A stretch of 64,000 nucleotides of DNA from Oligoflexia bacterium (lineage in GTDB: Bacteria; Bdellovibrionota; Bacteriovoracia; Bacteriovoracales; Bacteriovoracaceae): the NCBI GenBank assembly GCA_015231955.1, contig JADGAN010000007.1, forward strand, positions 85,608 through 149,607, read 5' to 3'. The translations under genes and the position numbers were made by a program. A model generated the notes under the pieces. That model was given only the letters and a program-made list of their open reading frames with translations, was not told the DNA's origin and ran no database searches. Below are positions 54,637-64,000 of the stretch, piece after piece (the first letter of the stretch is position 1; each line of letters starts with the position of its first letter).

Positions 54637-56025
54637 CTAGAGAAGGCGCCGTAAGATACTCTCCTTTAATTTAGAGTAGGGAGGATAGCGTAAGGGAATA
54701 TCAGGAACCGTTCCACGCGCCAAGAGTGACTGATAGTGGGTGAAGGTGGAAAAGCTCTTCTCCCCATGATAGCTCCCAATGCCACTGGCACCGACGCCGC
54801 CAAAGGGAAGTGAAGGGATGGAGAGATGAACAATGGTATCGTTGATACAACCGCCGCCAAAATTCACCTGCTCGCGAATTTTTTGAATATAGCTTTTATT
54901 ACTCGAAAAAATATAGGCCGCCAGTGGATGCGAGCATGCTGGTGACTTTAGTAACTGGAGTGCACTGGGAAGCTTGTCGTAAGCGAGGATGGGGAGGATA
55001 GGACCAAAGATCTCCTCACTCATTGCCGGATGGTGAGAAAAGTCGTCAAGCTGAAGTGCTAGCAAGGTGGGAGCAATGTAACGCTCCTCTCGCTTATGTT
55101 CACCACCATAGACCACTTTACTAGAAAGCATCGGCAGCAGGCGATCAAAGTGGCGTGTGTTGACGATCCTGCCATAATTGTTAGAATAAAGCGGATTTTC
55201 ACCATAAAAATTTTTAATCTCAGTGGTGAGTGCCGTAACGAGAGGATCGTAAACTTTTCGATCAACCAAGAGGTAATCGGGGGCCACACACGTCTGACCT
55301 GCATTCATCCATTTGCCCCAGGCAATTCTCCGCGCACACACTTTAATATCCACATCAGCATCGACAAAGAGTGGACTCTTTCCTCCAAGTTCAAGCGTTA
55401 CTGGGGTAAGATGCTCTGCTGCTGCCTTATACACCTCTTTTCCAATGGCGGTGCTACCAGTAAAAAAGATGTAATCAAAAGCAAAGCTTAGTAGCGCTTT
55501 GGCCACGCTCACATCTCCCGCTGCCGCAACAACCAGACGGGGATCAAAGTTATCACTTAAAAGTTTGCATACAATTTCACTAGAGTAGGGAGCAACCTCT
55601 GAAGGGCGCACCACTGCCACATTACCAGCGGCAAGTGCACCAACCAGTGGAGAGAGTGCCAGCTGGATAGGATAATTCCAAGGCGCTATAATTAAAACCT
55701 GTCCATAGGCACGCGGGTAGATCATCGCCTTCGAAGGAAAGTGCAGAAAAGAGCTGCGCACACGCTTAGGGCGCATCCACTCTCGTAGGTGTGCAAGAGC
55801 GTGTTTGATCTCGCTTAATAAAAAGCTTGTCTCAGTCATGTAGCTTTCAAGCGAAGATTTCCCCAAATCTTTTTGCAGTGCCAGTGCGATCTGATCACTG
55901 GCACCCAGGATGACATCGTGAAGCCGTTGCAACTCTTGCCGACGAAACTCATAGGAGAAAGGGGCATTCATTTCAAAATATTTTTTCTGCTCTTGCAAGC
56001 AGCTCTTTAATATAAAATCACTCAT
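54637..56025 (-). CDS. Aldehyde dehydrogenase (class-3-like)
   Basis: 462 residues. NAD(P) and catalytic motifs: IIAPWNYPIQLALSPLVGAL, FTGSTAIGKEVYKAA, TLELGGKSPLFVDADVD (general-base Glu in LELGG) and MNAGQTCVAPDYLL with the nucleophilic Cys. PFGGVGASGIGSYHGEKSF is also typical of ALDH3. It oxidises medium or long-chain or aromatic aldehydes to acids. The start at 56025 overlaps the methyltransferase stop (ATGA), so the two are coupled. Confidence 0.93.
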   Translation of the reverse strand: MSDFILKSCLQEQKKYFEMNAPFSYEFRRQELQRLHDVILGASDQIALALQKDLGKSSLESYMTETSFLLSEIKHALAHLREWMRPKRVRSSFLHFPSKAMIYPRAYGQVLIIAPWNYPIQLALSPLVGALAAGNVAVVRPSEVAPYSSEIVCKLLSDNFDPRLVVAAAGDVSVAKALLSFAFDYIFFTGSTAIGKEVYKAAAEHLTPVTLELGGKSPLFVDADVDIKVCARRIAWGKWMNAGQTCVAPDYLLVDRKVYDPLVTALTTEIKNFYGENPLYSNNYGRIVNTRHFDRLLPMLSSKVVYGGEHKREERYIAPTLLALQLDDFSHHPAMSEEIFGPILPILAYDKLPSALQLLKSPACSHPLAAYIFSSNKSYIQKIREQVNFGGGCINDTIVHLSIPSLPFGGVGASGIGSYHGEKSFSTFTHYQSLLARGTVPDIPLRYPPYSKLKESILRRLL

Positions 56026-56843
56026 GGCAATGCCACAATGTAACACACCCAAGTGTCACAATTTTCTGCCTCCAGTGCTTCTGTAAAGACACCATCACCG
56101 CTGCCATCATCTTTTTCTCCCTCCCAAAAAATGTGCACGCTTTGAAATCCCGCCTCAAGCAGGATTTCTCGCACCTCGGGAAGACTCCACAGTCTCCAAT
56201 CATACTCAAAGACCGCTTCTTGTTTATGCTCATCGCAATCGCGCTTATAGTGAATTTTATAAATGCAATGGGAGCTGATGGGATTAAACTTATCGCAATC
56301 CCAATAGTAGGTGAATCCTTCGTAGTCGGTCTCATCGATATGCAAAGACTGGGCATCGATGCCACCAAAAAGATCGAGAACCAAGAGCGACTCTTTTTTC
56401 ATGCTCTTTAAAACGCTGGTAAAGTAGCTTCTAAGTTCACTACGCTCTTTAAAGAAGCAGAAGGAGAAATTAAGCGCTGCCACCACATCCACTTCCAACG
56501 CTTTGGCCCCTAAAATTTTTCCAGAGTTCATCACATCATCTTCAAAATAGTGGATGCGCTTTTGTTCCGAAGCGGAAAGGGCCGCCAAGTGTTTGCGCTT
56601 GCCATACTCAATCGGAAGAGGGTCGAGATCAATGGAGTAGGCCATATGAGAAGGAGACTCTTGCACCCATTCGCAAGAGAGCTTTCCCGTGCCACAAAAA
56701 TCTTCGCGTAGCACTTTAGCACTACGATGAAAAAATTTTTGATACTGCTCCTTAAAAAAATCGATATCTGCACGCGGGTATTGCACCGACGATTCGTAAA
56801 GGTGATATTTCTCATCCAGAGTTAAGGTGTGTTGACCTTCCAT
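56022..56843 (-). CDS. Class I SAM-dependent methyltransferase
   Basis: 273 residues. LREDFCGTGKLSCEWV (motif I), YSIDLDPLPIEYGKR and VDVVAALNFSFCFF outline a Rossmann methyltransferase; LLVLDLFGGID follows. The acceptor is not evident. It overlaps the aldehyde dehydrogenase by 4 bases, so an operon is probable. The family is often annotated only as methyltransferase; small-molecule or protein targets are equally possible. Confidence 0.8.
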   Translation of the reverse strand: MEGQHTLTLDEKYHLYESSVQYPRADIDFFKEQYQKFFHRSAKVLREDFCGTGKLSCEWVQESPSHMAYSIDLDPLPIEYGKRKHLAALSASEQKRIHYFEDDVMNSGKILGAKALEVDVVAALNFSFCFFKERSELRSYFTSVLKSMKKESLLVLDLFGGIDAQSLHIDETDYEGFTYYWDCDKFNPISSHCIYKIHYKRDCDEHKQEAVFEYDWRLWSLPEVREILLEAGFQSVHIFWEGEKDDGSGDGVFTEALEAENCDTWVCYIVALP

Positions 56844-56981
56844 TCGCTAAAGACCTCCATTCGATGGCCATTGATTGTAAATTTCTATATCTATACAATG
56901 CAGATAGTATTGCCAAGTATTAGTGAGTCGAAGATCTTAAGCTTTAATCAAGATTAAGAAATAAAACGGGAGGAGGATATT

Positions 56982-58340
56982 GTGTTAGCAAAAGTACAAG
57001 AACATCAAGAGAAGATGGAAAAGATTGCAGGCGAGCTAGGGGCCCTGGCAAAGTTAAAGGCACCTCTTTGCCTTAGGAAAAATAGTGTCCCCCACCTGGT
57101 TCCTAATCCGAAAGATCCGCGTTTTGCAAAACGAAAGCTCGATCTTCGCTCCTTAAATCAAATTTTGGAAATCGATACTGGGGCCAACACTTGCACTGCT
57201 GAATCGGGGGTAGCTTTTGATCAACTGGTGCATGAGACTTTAAAGCATCAGCGCATTCCCATGGTTGTACCGGAGCTTAAAACGGTGACTGTTGGTGGTG
57301 CTGTCTCTGGTTGTTCGCTAGAATCGATGTCCTATCTTTATGGCGGTTTTCACGACACTTGCTTGGAGTATGAGATTTTAACTGGTGATGGGCGGGTCAT
57401 CACCGCAACCCCAGAGAAGAATAGTGATGTCTTTCAGATGATCCACGGCTCCTATGGGACATTAGGCATCATCACCAAAGTAAAATTTAAACTCTTGCCG
57501 GTAGCGGGCCATTTTGTCAAAATGAGTTATCACACCTTTACTAACGTCTCCAACTTTTTCTCCTTTATGCGCAAGCGCTGGGAAGCGAAAGATCACCACT
57601 TCATCGATGGGATTATCCATTCGCCCAGTCAGTGTGTGGTTTGTTTAGGGGATATTGTGGCGGAGACCCCCTTCATCTCCAGTTATCAAGGAGTCAATAT
57701 CTACTACAAAAGCACCGCTACTCGCTCGATCGATTATCTCACGCTGAAAGAGTATTTTTTCCGTTACGATACAGAGTGCCACTGGCTGACTCGCACCTTT
57801 CCTCCTTTGGAAAATAAACTGGTGCGCCTGCTCTTGGGTAAAAAACTCCTAGGCTCCACCAACCTCATTAAAAACTCTCGTCGCCTCCGCCACTTGATGG
57901 CACTGAAGCGCCGTCAAGATTTAGTGGTTGATGTCTTTGTACCCGCCTTTAGTTTTGAAGAGTTCTATAAGTGGTATGAAAAAGAGATGAATTTTTTTCC
58001 TTTGTGGGCCATCCCCTATCGCATGCCTTCAATCTATCCCTGGGTAAGTGAGGGGTATAAAACCAAATTGAAGAGTGCAAGCGAGAGTGATCGCATGATT
58101 ATCGATTGCGGCGTTTATGGCATGAAAAATAGTCATCCACAAATCGATTATGCAAGGTTACTGGAACAAAAGTTGTTTGAGTTTTCTGGAATGAAAACAC
58201 TGATCTCGAAGAATAGTTATAGTGAAGAGGAGTTTTGGAGCATCTTTCATCGTAAGCACTACTTGCAAATGAAAGAGAAACTTGATCCACACTCTATCTT
58301 TGAAAATATTTATGATAAATTCAACCACAAGCAACAATAG
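56982..58340 (+). CDS. FAD-binding oxidoreductase, DHCR24-like
   Basis: 452 residues with a GTG start after GGGAGGAGG. The PCMH-type FAD domain is shown by [39 protein letters not shown] and [15 protein letters not shown]. The order and spacing resemble eukaryotic delta24-sterol reductase (DHCR24/DWARF1), which also keeps VLPEL-x-x-LTVGG. Sterol activity is not shown by this; many bacterial relatives have unknown substrates. It has no membrane anchor. It lies 20 bases before rph on the same strand and may share its transcript. Confidence 0.8.
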   Translation: MLAKVQEHQEKMEKIAGELGALAKLKAPLCLRKNSVPHLVPNPKDPRFAKRKLDLRSLNQILEIDTGANTCTAESGVAFDQLVHETLKHQRIPMVVPELKTVTVGGAVSGCSLESMSYLYGGFHDTCLEYEILTGDGRVITATPEKNSDVFQMIHGSYGTLGIITKVKFKLLPVAGHFVKMSYHTFTNVSNFFSFMRKRWEAKDHHFIDGIIHSPSQCVVCLGDIVAETPFISSYQGVNIYYKSTATRSIDYLTLKEYFFRYDTECHWLTRTFPPLENKLVRLLLGKKLLGSTNLIKNSRRLRHLMALKRRQDLVVDVFVPAFSFEEFYKWYEKEMNFFPLWAIPYRMPSIYPWVSEGYKTKLKSASESDRMIIDCGVYGMKNSHPQIDYARLLEQKLFEFSGMKTLISKNSYSEEEFWSIFHRKHYLQMKEKLDPHSIFENIYDKFNHKQQ

Positions 58341-58360
58341 AAGAACAGAGGAAATCAAAG

Positions 58361-59065
58361 ATGAGCAATGTGAAAAGAGACTATCCTCGAAGCGTAAGCT
58401 TTACCTGTAACATAAACCCTTACGCTGAAGGGAGTGTGATTGTAGAGTTTGGCAACACCAAGGTGCACGTTACCGCCATGGTGAGTGAAGAGGTTCCACC
58501 CTTTCTTAAAGGCAAAGGGCAAGGCTGGGTAACCGCCGAGTATGCCATGCTGCCCGCGGCAACCCACGATCGCAACCAGCGAGAGCGTAAAGGAGCTGCT
58601 GGCCGTTCACAAGAGATTCAGCGACTGATTGGCCGCTCCCTGCGAGCAGCAGTCGATTTACAGCTACTCGGTGAACGCACCATCAATATCGATTGTGATG
58701 TTTTAGTTGCCGATGGTGGCACCAGAACGGCCGCAATCAGTGGTGGCCATGTGGCCTTAGCACTCGCACTTCAAAAACTTTTAGCTGCAAAAAAAATCAA
58801 GAGTTCTCCTCTTAAAGAGCAAGTGGCCGCAGTAAGTGTAGGAGTCGGCACTGATGGTGGCATCTATGCCGACTTAAATTACCAAGAGGATTCTACTTTT
58901 GAAACCGATATGAACCTGGTGATGACTGCAAGTGGGCGCTTAATTGAAATTCAAGGCACCGCTGAACGTGGATCGTTCTCCAAGCTGCAACTGCAAGAGA
59001 TGATCGCCTGTGGAGAGAGCGCTTTACAAAAGATCTTCCAAGAACAAAATAAGGTGCTTGCATGA
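58361..59065 (+). CDS. rph: Ribonuclease PH
   Basis: 234 residues. [25 protein letters not shown], then [36 protein letters not shown] and [18 protein letters not shown] are the RNase PH signatures. It trims tRNA 3' ends by phosphorolysis. Its stop overlaps rdgB (ATGA), a common pairing. Confidence 0.97.
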   Translation: MSNVKRDYPRSVSFTCNINPYAEGSVIVEFGNTKVHVTAMVSEEVPPFLKGKGQGWVTAEYAMLPAATHDRNQRERKGAAGRSQEIQRLIGRSLRAAVDLQLLGERTINIDCDVLVADGGTRTAAISGGHVALALALQKLLAAKKIKSSPLKEQVAAVSVGVGTDGGIYADLNYQEDSTFETDMNLVMTASGRLIEIQGTAERGSFSKLQLQEMIACGESALQKIFQEQNKVLA

Positions 59066-59643
59066 TACCGACGATTACCCTTGCCTCAAGCAATGCTCAT
59101 AAGCTTAGCGAGTTTCAAGAGATTTTCGCAAAAACTTCCAAAGCAAGCGTGGTGGCAGCACCCTCCTCTCTTTCGGTGATTGAAGATGGAGCAACCTACC
59201 ACGAAAATGCCCTCTTAAAAGCGTGTGCCTACTATCAAAAGTTTAAAGTTCCCATCGTCGCTGATGATTCAGGTCTGGAAGTCGCAGCACTCCCTGGAGA
59301 GCTTGGAGTCTTATCCGCACGCTTTGGTGGCAACATCGCTTCCAGCAAAAAGTGTGAACTCTTGCTCTCCAAGATGCAAACAGTCCCTCCTGAAAAACGT
59401 CAAGCGTACTTTATTTGCGTCCTCTGCTACTACCGCTCTCCGCAAGAGATCTTTTTCTTTGAAGGACGAGTGGATGGCGAGATCGCTTATGAGCTAAAGG
59501 GAGAGCACGGTTTTGGTTTTGATCCCATCTTTTTACCAATGGAGGCAACACAAAAAGGAGATAGCCTAGCAATGCTTTCGGAGTGGAAACAAGAGCACTC
59601 CCATCGTGCTCGTGCTATCAAACGCCTCTTACACTTCTTATAG
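59062..59643 (+). CDS. rdgB: Non-canonical purine NTP pyrophosphatase (RdgB/HAM1)
   Basis: 193 residues. Starts [17 protein letters not shown] and continues with [25 protein letters not shown] and HGFGFDPIF, all HAM1/RdgB motifs. Residues [14 protein letters not shown] match the C-terminal S-H-R-x-x-A site. It hydrolyses ITP, dITP and XTP to keep the nucleotide pool clean. Translation is coupled to rph. Confidence 0.97.
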   Translation: MIPTITLASSNAHKLSEFQEIFAKTSKASVVAAPSSLSVIEDGATYHENALLKACAYYQKFKVPIVADDSGLEVAALPGELGVLSARFGGNIASSKKCELLLSKMQTVPPEKRQAYFICVLCYYRSPQEIFFFEGRVDGEIAYELKGEHGFGFDPIFLPMEATQKGDSLAMLSEWKQEHSHRARAIKRLLHFL

Positions 59644-59650
59644 AGAAAAA

Positions 59651-59713
59651 GTTCCGGCCGACTTTTGGGACTCAATACAATATTTGCACCAAGTCCCAAA
59701 AGTCGGCCGGCAC
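59651..59713. repeat. REP-like long hairpin after rdgB
   Basis: CCGGCCGACTTTTGGGACT (59654-59672) is the exact reverse complement of 59692-59710, a 19-bp stem with a 19-base loop. TTTTT follows on the minus strand only, while both flanking genes lie on the plus strand, so it does not look like an ordinary terminator for them. A repetitive extragenic element is a better guess. Confidence 0.6.
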
Positions 59714-59733
59714 CTAGGTGAAATACCGCTTGA

Positions 59734-59770
59734 CCATACTCCATAAAATGTTACATTTAGTGGAGTATGG
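59734..59770. promoter_or_regulatory. Dyad operator/promoter upstream of the DUF4143 gene
   Basis: CCATACTCCA and TGGAGTATGG form 10-bp arms around an inner AAATGT-T-ACATTT palindrome. A TTGACC (59730) and TACATT (59752) with 16 bases between could be the promoter, so the dyad would sit on it as an operator. Prediction only. Confidence 0.4.
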
Positions 59771-59806
59771 TTTATGACCTGGAAATCACTTAAAAAGGAC
59801 TAGATA

Positions 59807-60973
59807 ATGATTCCACGAGCTGTCGGCGTAAATAAAAAAGTATCTTCTTTGTGGTTTGGGCCTAGGCAATCGGGGAAAAGCACTTTAATTCGATCGGAGC
59901 TCAAGAATACAAAATATTTTGCAGTAAATTTACTGGAAAGTGATATTTATTACAAGTATTCGAAAGATCCTTCTCAACTTAGAAGTGATCTCATTTATCA
60001 AATTGAAAAGAAAAAAATCCAATTTATTTTCATTGATGAAGTACAGAAAATCCCTCAATTGACTAACGAAATCCATAATCTAATAGAAAAGTACCCCCGA
60101 GTGCATTTTGTGCTATCGGGATCGAGTGCTCGAAAGTTAAAACGGGGGAATGCCAACTTACTAGGTGGACGTGCCATCATCGAACATTTAATGCCTTTAA
60201 CCAAGAATGAATTAAAAGATGATTTTGTATTAGAACAAGTTTTACAGCATGGTTCTTTGGTTGGCATGTATTTTGACCAGAGAGAGATTCGTATTCAGAA
60301 ATTAAAGGCCTATGTTGATACTTATTTAAGAGAGGAAATTGCACAAGAGGGACTTGTGCGCAATTTTGAACTCTTTCATCGTTTTATTGATGTCTCTGGG
60401 GCCTATCATGCAGAAATTATAAACTATACCAATATTGCACGTGAGGCAGGTAGTAGCGTAAAGACGATTCAAAACTATTTTTCAATCCTCTATGAAACAC
60501 TACTAGCATTCGAATTGCGTGCATGGGATAAAAGTATAAAAAGGCAATTATCAAAACATCCTAAATTTTATTTTGTCGACAACGGGATTACGAATGCCAT
60601 AGCACAGAGACTAAATGATCCTCTTGATGCTGCAACCAGAGGGAAACTTTTTGAACAATGGTTTATTAACGAGATCAGAACTTGGATCTTTTATACAAAA
60701 AAAGAGTTATCACTTTATTACTGGAGAACAGAGCGAGGTGAATACGAGGTCGATTTAATTATTTCCAAACATCAAAAACCTGTATTGGCAATTGAGCTTA
60801 AAGCAAAGAAAAAAGTATCTCGCAAAGAGGTTCAATCACTTCTTGAATTCAAGAAAGAGTTTGTGAAGACTAGAGCAATCTGTGTTTGTGAATGCAGCGT
60901 GCCTTATTCGATCGAGGAGATCGATATCTTACCGTACAACAATTTCTTGGAAAACCTAGAGAACGAATTGTGA
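59807..60973 (+). CDS. AAA ATPase with DUF4143 domain
   Basis: 388 residues. Walker A is FGPRQSGKSTLIRS and Walker B IQFIFIDEVQKIP; SGSSARKLKR marks the sensor region. The C-terminal DUF4143 part has FVDNGITNAIAQRL and the nuclease-like end YEVDLIISKHQKPVLAIELKAK (D...E-x-K). The family is widespread and mobile, with unclear function; the D-E-x-K set suggests DNA cleavage. AAGGA lies before the ATG. It has its own predicted dyad promoter and stands apart from rdgB. Confidence 0.88.
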   Translation: MIPRAVGVNKKVSSLWFGPRQSGKSTLIRSELKNTKYFAVNLLESDIYYKYSKDPSQLRSDLIYQIEKKKIQFIFIDEVQKIPQLTNEIHNLIEKYPRVHFVLSGSSARKLKRGNANLLGGRAIIEHLMPLTKNELKDDFVLEQVLQHGSLVGMYFDQREIRIQKLKAYVDTYLREEIAQEGLVRNFELFHRFIDVSGAYHAEIINYTNIAREAGSSVKTIQNYFSILYETLLAFELRAWDKSIKRQLSKHPKFYFVDNGITNAIAQRLNDPLDAATRGKLFEQWFINEIRTWIFYTKKELSLYYWRTERGEYEVDLIISKHQKPVLAIELKAKKKVSRKEVQSLLEFKKEFVKTRAICVCECSVPYSIEEIDILPYNNFLENLENEL

Positions 60974-60979
60974 AGAAAA

Positions 60980-61240
60980 GTGCCAGCCGCAGGGCAATCA
61001 TCTCTGTTCGGGGCCACACTTCTTAATAAGATCGAGAAAGGCGAGTATCAGGTCAAGGTAGGCGATTATTTAAAGGCCGTATAGACCATGATATTGCTGA
61101 CTAACACTTCTACTGAGGCCGAGAAGTTAAACTCTGTTTTACGCTTAAATCAGGCAGCAGAAGCTACCTGTCCACTATCTGATATAAAATTCAAATACAG
61201 AGTTTTGGCGATCAGAAAACAAATGTCTCTTCTCCTTTAG
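60980..61240 (+). pseudogene. Two short coding-like remnants after the DUF4143 gene
   Basis: A plus-strand frame from GTG 60980 ends ATLLNKIEKGEYQVKVGDYLKAV (broken at 61084), a helix-rich text somewhat like a FlgM-type C-terminus. A second frame, ATG 61088-61240, reads TNTSTEAEKLNSVLRLNQAA. Neither has a ribosome site. The second overlaps the end of the opposing decayed lipoprotein gene. They may be remains of a displaced pair of genes; no identity is claimed. Confidence 0.25.
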
Positions 61241-61865
61241 CACTTTTTTTAGCTCTACCATCTCCGCCATTGTTGGAGAAGTATAGGTTTTATTAAATTG
61301 TTTAAACCACCGATCTAACATTTCACTTGCAAGTAATTTTATTTTTGGATTCGAGTCATCATAAAACATGATGATGTATAGGAGTTTTTTCCATTTCGAC
61401 AAATTAAAAAGAATCTTGGCACAATTTATTCTAACATGATCATAGATGTCGCTGTTGATAATTCTTTCTATTTCTATAATAGGCACAACAGGTATATTTT
61501 TTAACACAATTTTTCTCGCTGTTGTAGATAGTGATGGTGATGCGCTCTTTAGAACGATTATAGGCAGCATCCTTTTCATTCAAGGCCTTGTTTTTGTCAT
61601 CCAGCGTTTTAAATAATTGCAAGTAATCATTCATGGTCTTATCGATCACATTAGCACGGTAGAGGATTTCTAAGGCGCCATTTTGGATTGCATTGTGAAA
61701 TCGAACCTTGAGATCCTTATCAACTAAATTTTCAGAATCTTTACTTGCATGATTTTGAACATAGTCCAAGGTCTTCTCTCCAAAATCAAGATCCTTGCAA
61801 CTATTCAAAAGAGATAAGCACGATAATAGTACAATTGAATGAAAGATGGTTGTTAATTTCATCAT
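61175..61865 (-). pseudogene. Frameshifted lipoprotein gene
   Basis: The first frame (from ATG 61865) has a signal peptide with lipobox LLNSC, then a helical protein, and loses sense after KERITITIYNSEKN. The second frame (to 61175) takes over with VLKNIPVVPIIEIERIINSD and a HEAT-like end (VRINCAKILFNL, IKLLASEMLDRWF). Joined, they form about 230 residues of one plausible lipoprotein. The break is probably near the A-run GAGAAAAATTG around 61505. A base error or true decay are both possible. Its start touches the stop of the next upstream gene. Confidence 0.6.
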
Positions 61866-63329
61866 TTATTTCAAGTCCTTTTTAATTTCTTTATAAGTTT
61901 TCATGGCATTACTACCAACATGCATAAGAGTCATGATGCTTCCATCTGTATATTTTGTAGAAAGATTAGAGTTAGTCCCATGTGGATCGAGAAGAGGATC
62001 TGTCACAGGTGTTATAAGTGACAATCCTACTATGGATTCATAAAGACCACGTTTAAGATTGGTCTCATCCTCTTTAAGTTCATTTAATAAATTTAAGAGT
62101 TTAAAATACTCATCTTCCTTGGTGGCCTTCGTAAAATCATTTAAGGCCTTACTTAGTGGTGATAGGTTATTGTGTTAACCATAAATCTGGCCAATAATGC
62201 TAATGAAGTACTCTTTGTCGGTCTCAACTAACACCGCTCGCGCATAATTACCTCTGGCCTGGATCTCTTGTAATTTCATAAAAATATTGTCTTTGCTTTT
62301 AAGTAATTTATTTAGGGACTCCTTTTTTTGCGCTATAACCTCTTCTATATCACTTTGCATCTGCTCTTTCATCACAGAAAGTAATACTGAAATAGTAAAA
62401 TCTAGTGATCTTCTCTCTACAGAACTGAGGGATAGATTATCATTTTTTCTCATTGATTGCGCCAAGAATAGATAAGGATATAATTCAGGAGTCATGGAAA
62501 AATGTCCATATTCACGGGCATTCATACATAAATTACTTAACATTTTGTGGCGAAGAAGATTTTCACAAAAGGGACGATACCCTGATTCGGTGGGAGTATA
62601 CGCATTGAGAAGTGATGAAATCATACTTGAAGACCAAAGAAAGTTTGACCCTGAAATGCTAAATTCAAAAGTGCCACTCTTCTCATTGCGTCCTTGACCT
62701 AGCTGGTAACAGGAAATAGGCACATGAAGTCCAATCGTAAGATCACCACGAGTGCGATCCAGTAGCATCTCTTGACCTGGGGCAAGTTCTTGTTCAATAA
62801 AAATTGAATTTGTGCTTGATACTTGCTTAATTTTTAAGAATGCACCCTCTTTGTTTTTTATGTAAAGCTTTGGGTAACATGGATATTTCAATAAGTCGCA
62901 GGAAGGCAAGGAGAGTTTTCCGATGATTTGCGCATCAATTTGGGCGGTTTGTTTTTCTTTTTTAAATCGAGACACTCTGTATTCATCACCTTGGCAAAAG
63001 GCCTTATATTTACCCTTGCCTGTATAAGTATTACGTTCACTGAAATCTGTAAGGAAAGTAAAAAAACTATCCGTATCAGCAGATCCAAAAGAATACTCTA
63101 GGTTGGCAATTACATTGCCCACGGATAAGTTTTGGGAACTGTATTTATTACTTTGGCCTTCATCCATATCATAGTTTCTCCAATCCCTGGCCTGTCTTTT
63201 GCCTAAAACAGCATAGCTCATCTGTGGAATAATCGTATTTGACTCAATTGTGCTTAAAATATCACTACCGGAGGACTTGGTAATCAAATAGAGATCTTTA
63301 TTTTGGGATATACTAAAATATTCAATCAA
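61866..63329 (-). pseudogene. Unknown gene interrupted by an in-frame TAA
   Basis: A minus-strand frame runs from TTG 63329 for 384 codons to TAA (62175-62177). It continues in the same frame with clearly coding text (KATKEDEYFKLLNLLNELK, SNLSTKYTDGSIMTLMHV) for 102 codons to TAA at 61866. Without the single stop it would encode 487 residues. The N-terminus follows a TAG and lacks a signal peptide, so it may also be truncated. Family unknown. The stop abuts the lipoprotein ATG, so the two were probably an operon. Confidence 0.6.
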
Positions 63330-63338
63330 GGCGGCCCT

Positions 63339-63521
63339 CTAAAAATATTTGTGGGTGAATTCCGGGGTCGGCAAATCTCTTAATCGGTGGTGTAAGGTAA
63401 TATTGAGCATACTGGCCTCTTTAAAACAGTATGATTTTCTGATGCTCGATTTTAATGTGTTATTTTGACCTTCAACTATGCCAATCAAAAAATTTTTGTA
63501 ATGAGCTTGCAGTTTAACGCC
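63339..63521 (-). pseudogene. ISL3-family transposase remnant (C-terminus)
   Basis: A 60-codon minus-strand frame without a start reads GIVEGQNNTLKSSIRKSYCF and LHHRLRDLPTPEFTHKYF. The G-x-x-EG-x-NN-x-x-K and LP-x-P-x-x-TH pattern is that of ISL3-type transposase C-termini. The rest of the element is gone. It ends 10 bases before the decayed gene at 61866-63329, suggesting that the insertion contributed to that decay. 63522-63654 holds nothing else but the promoter region of the next gene. Confidence 0.55.
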
Positions 63522-63654
63522 CTATCACTGTTGGCGAACAAGGTGTTTTACCAATGGAAATTATTTTTGTTTTTAAATAAAAAGCATGCATTTCACGTCT
63601 GAAAATGATATGTATTTCTAGCGATAAAAACCGTTTTTCAGAGGAGAAATGAGG

Positions 63655-64000
63655 ATGAGCAACCAACAATATAATCTTAAAAATTTAAGTAAACATCAAT
63701 TGGTGGTCAACATACTCTCCTTAGTAAAAAAAGAAAAAGGTTATACTTTGGCCATCATCGAACATCTTGAAGAAATCGAATCCCGTCATCTCCATTTGGA
63801 GCTTGGTTTTCCTTCTATTTTTGCGTACATCACGAAATCACTTGGATACTCTGAAAACGAAGCCCAACAACGACTATCTTGCATGCGACTTGCTCGCACC
63901 ATTCCCGAAATTAAAGAAAAAATAAGTGAAGGATCGTTAACCCTTACCAATATTGGATTAGCTGCAGCTTCGTTAAAACGACAAGAAGAGACGAAAGGAG
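63655..64000 (+). CDS. HNH-endonuclease-family protein, N-terminal part
   Basis: The right edge cuts this gene after 115 codons. GAGGAG lies eight bases before the ATG at 63655. The text LNSLVKKEKGYTLAIIEHLEEI-like start, shown here as NILSLVKKEKGYTLAIIEHL, continues with SIFAYITKSLGYSENEAQQRL, RLARTIPEIKEKISEGSL and TLTNIGLAAASL. This N-terminal helical domain precedes an HNH nuclease domain in a multi-copy family I associate with Bdellovibrio/Bacteriovorax-type genomes. The HNH part is not in the window, so the nuclease call is by family knowledge. Confidence 0.65.
   Translation, partial: MSNQQYNLKNLSKHQLVVNILSLVKKEKGYTLAIIEHLEEIESRHLHLELGFPSIFAYITKSLGYSENEAQQRLSCMRLARTIPEIKEKISEGSLTLTNIGLAAASLKRQEETKG

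Noticed and set aside
1..64000. CRISPR arrays, tRNA or rRNA genes, prophage structural genes
   Set aside because: No regularly spaced direct repeats, no cloverleaf or rRNA-like stretch, and no capsid, tail or integrase genes were seen when reading through; a tRNAscan or Rfam search would settle the RNA genes.

Overview
The window reads as chromosomal DNA of a Gram-negative bacterium with moderately low G+C. It carries an outer-membrane metal efflux system, many Sec signal peptides and several lipoboxes. The secretome is rich in hydrolases and eukaryote-like domains (ankyrin repeats, patatin-like, papain-like, a Dbl/RhoGEF-like domain). A truncated HNH-endonuclease-type gene at the right edge belongs to a family I associate with Bdellovibrio/Bacteriovorax relatives. 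I infer a predatory or host-associated member of the Bdellovibrionota or a nearby lineage, with modest confidence; no rRNA or tRNA is present to test this.

Layout. 1-1824: end of a thioredoxin/ArsF-like/ArsP-like permease operon. 1.9-5.6 kb: an HUH (Y1/REP-type) transposase with a ~390-bp upstream segment, a second inverted copy of that segment lacking its transposase, and broken gene fragments on either side. 5.7-16 kb: mostly secreted or membrane proteins of unknown role, plus a GH5 glycosidase, a histidine phosphatase and a probable NlpC/P60-like enzyme. 16.1-21.9 kb: a three-gene heavy-metal RND pump (CusCBA type). 21.9-25 kb: a cobalamin riboswitch followed by cbiMNQO; the end of cbiO lies antisense to a Cys-rich repeat protein. 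25.6-31 kb: a secreted zinc-metallopeptidase-like protein, an ankyrin protein with a 213-bp tandem duplication, and a uracil permease. 31-37.6 kb: a nucleotidyltransferase pair and an A+T-rich insert holding a possible pore-forming toxin, flanked by direct copies of the 3' end of a patatin-like gene. 37.7-42.6 kb: helicase, FHA-membrane protein and HtrA-like protease in one operon. 42.7-50 kb: methionine gamma-lyase, a secreted GExH-family protein, then an apparent operon of a secreted RhoGEF-like protein and a secreted papain-like protease, two further secreted proteins and an ATP-grasp ligase. 50.4-59.6 kb: a large lipoprotein and ordinary metabolic or RNA genes (DEAD helicase, ALDH, methyltransferase, FAD oxidase, rph, rdgB). 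59.6-64 kb: hairpins, a DUF4143 ATPase, two decayed genes, a transposase remnant and the partial HNH-family gene.

The most striking item is the signal-peptide-bearing Dbl-homology protein at 45424-46206, placed 7 bp before a papain-like protease: a candidate exported effector pair acting on a eukaryotic host. Mobile or decayed DNA (transposase, ISL3 remnant, duplicated gene ends, broken ORFs) punctuates both accessory stretches.
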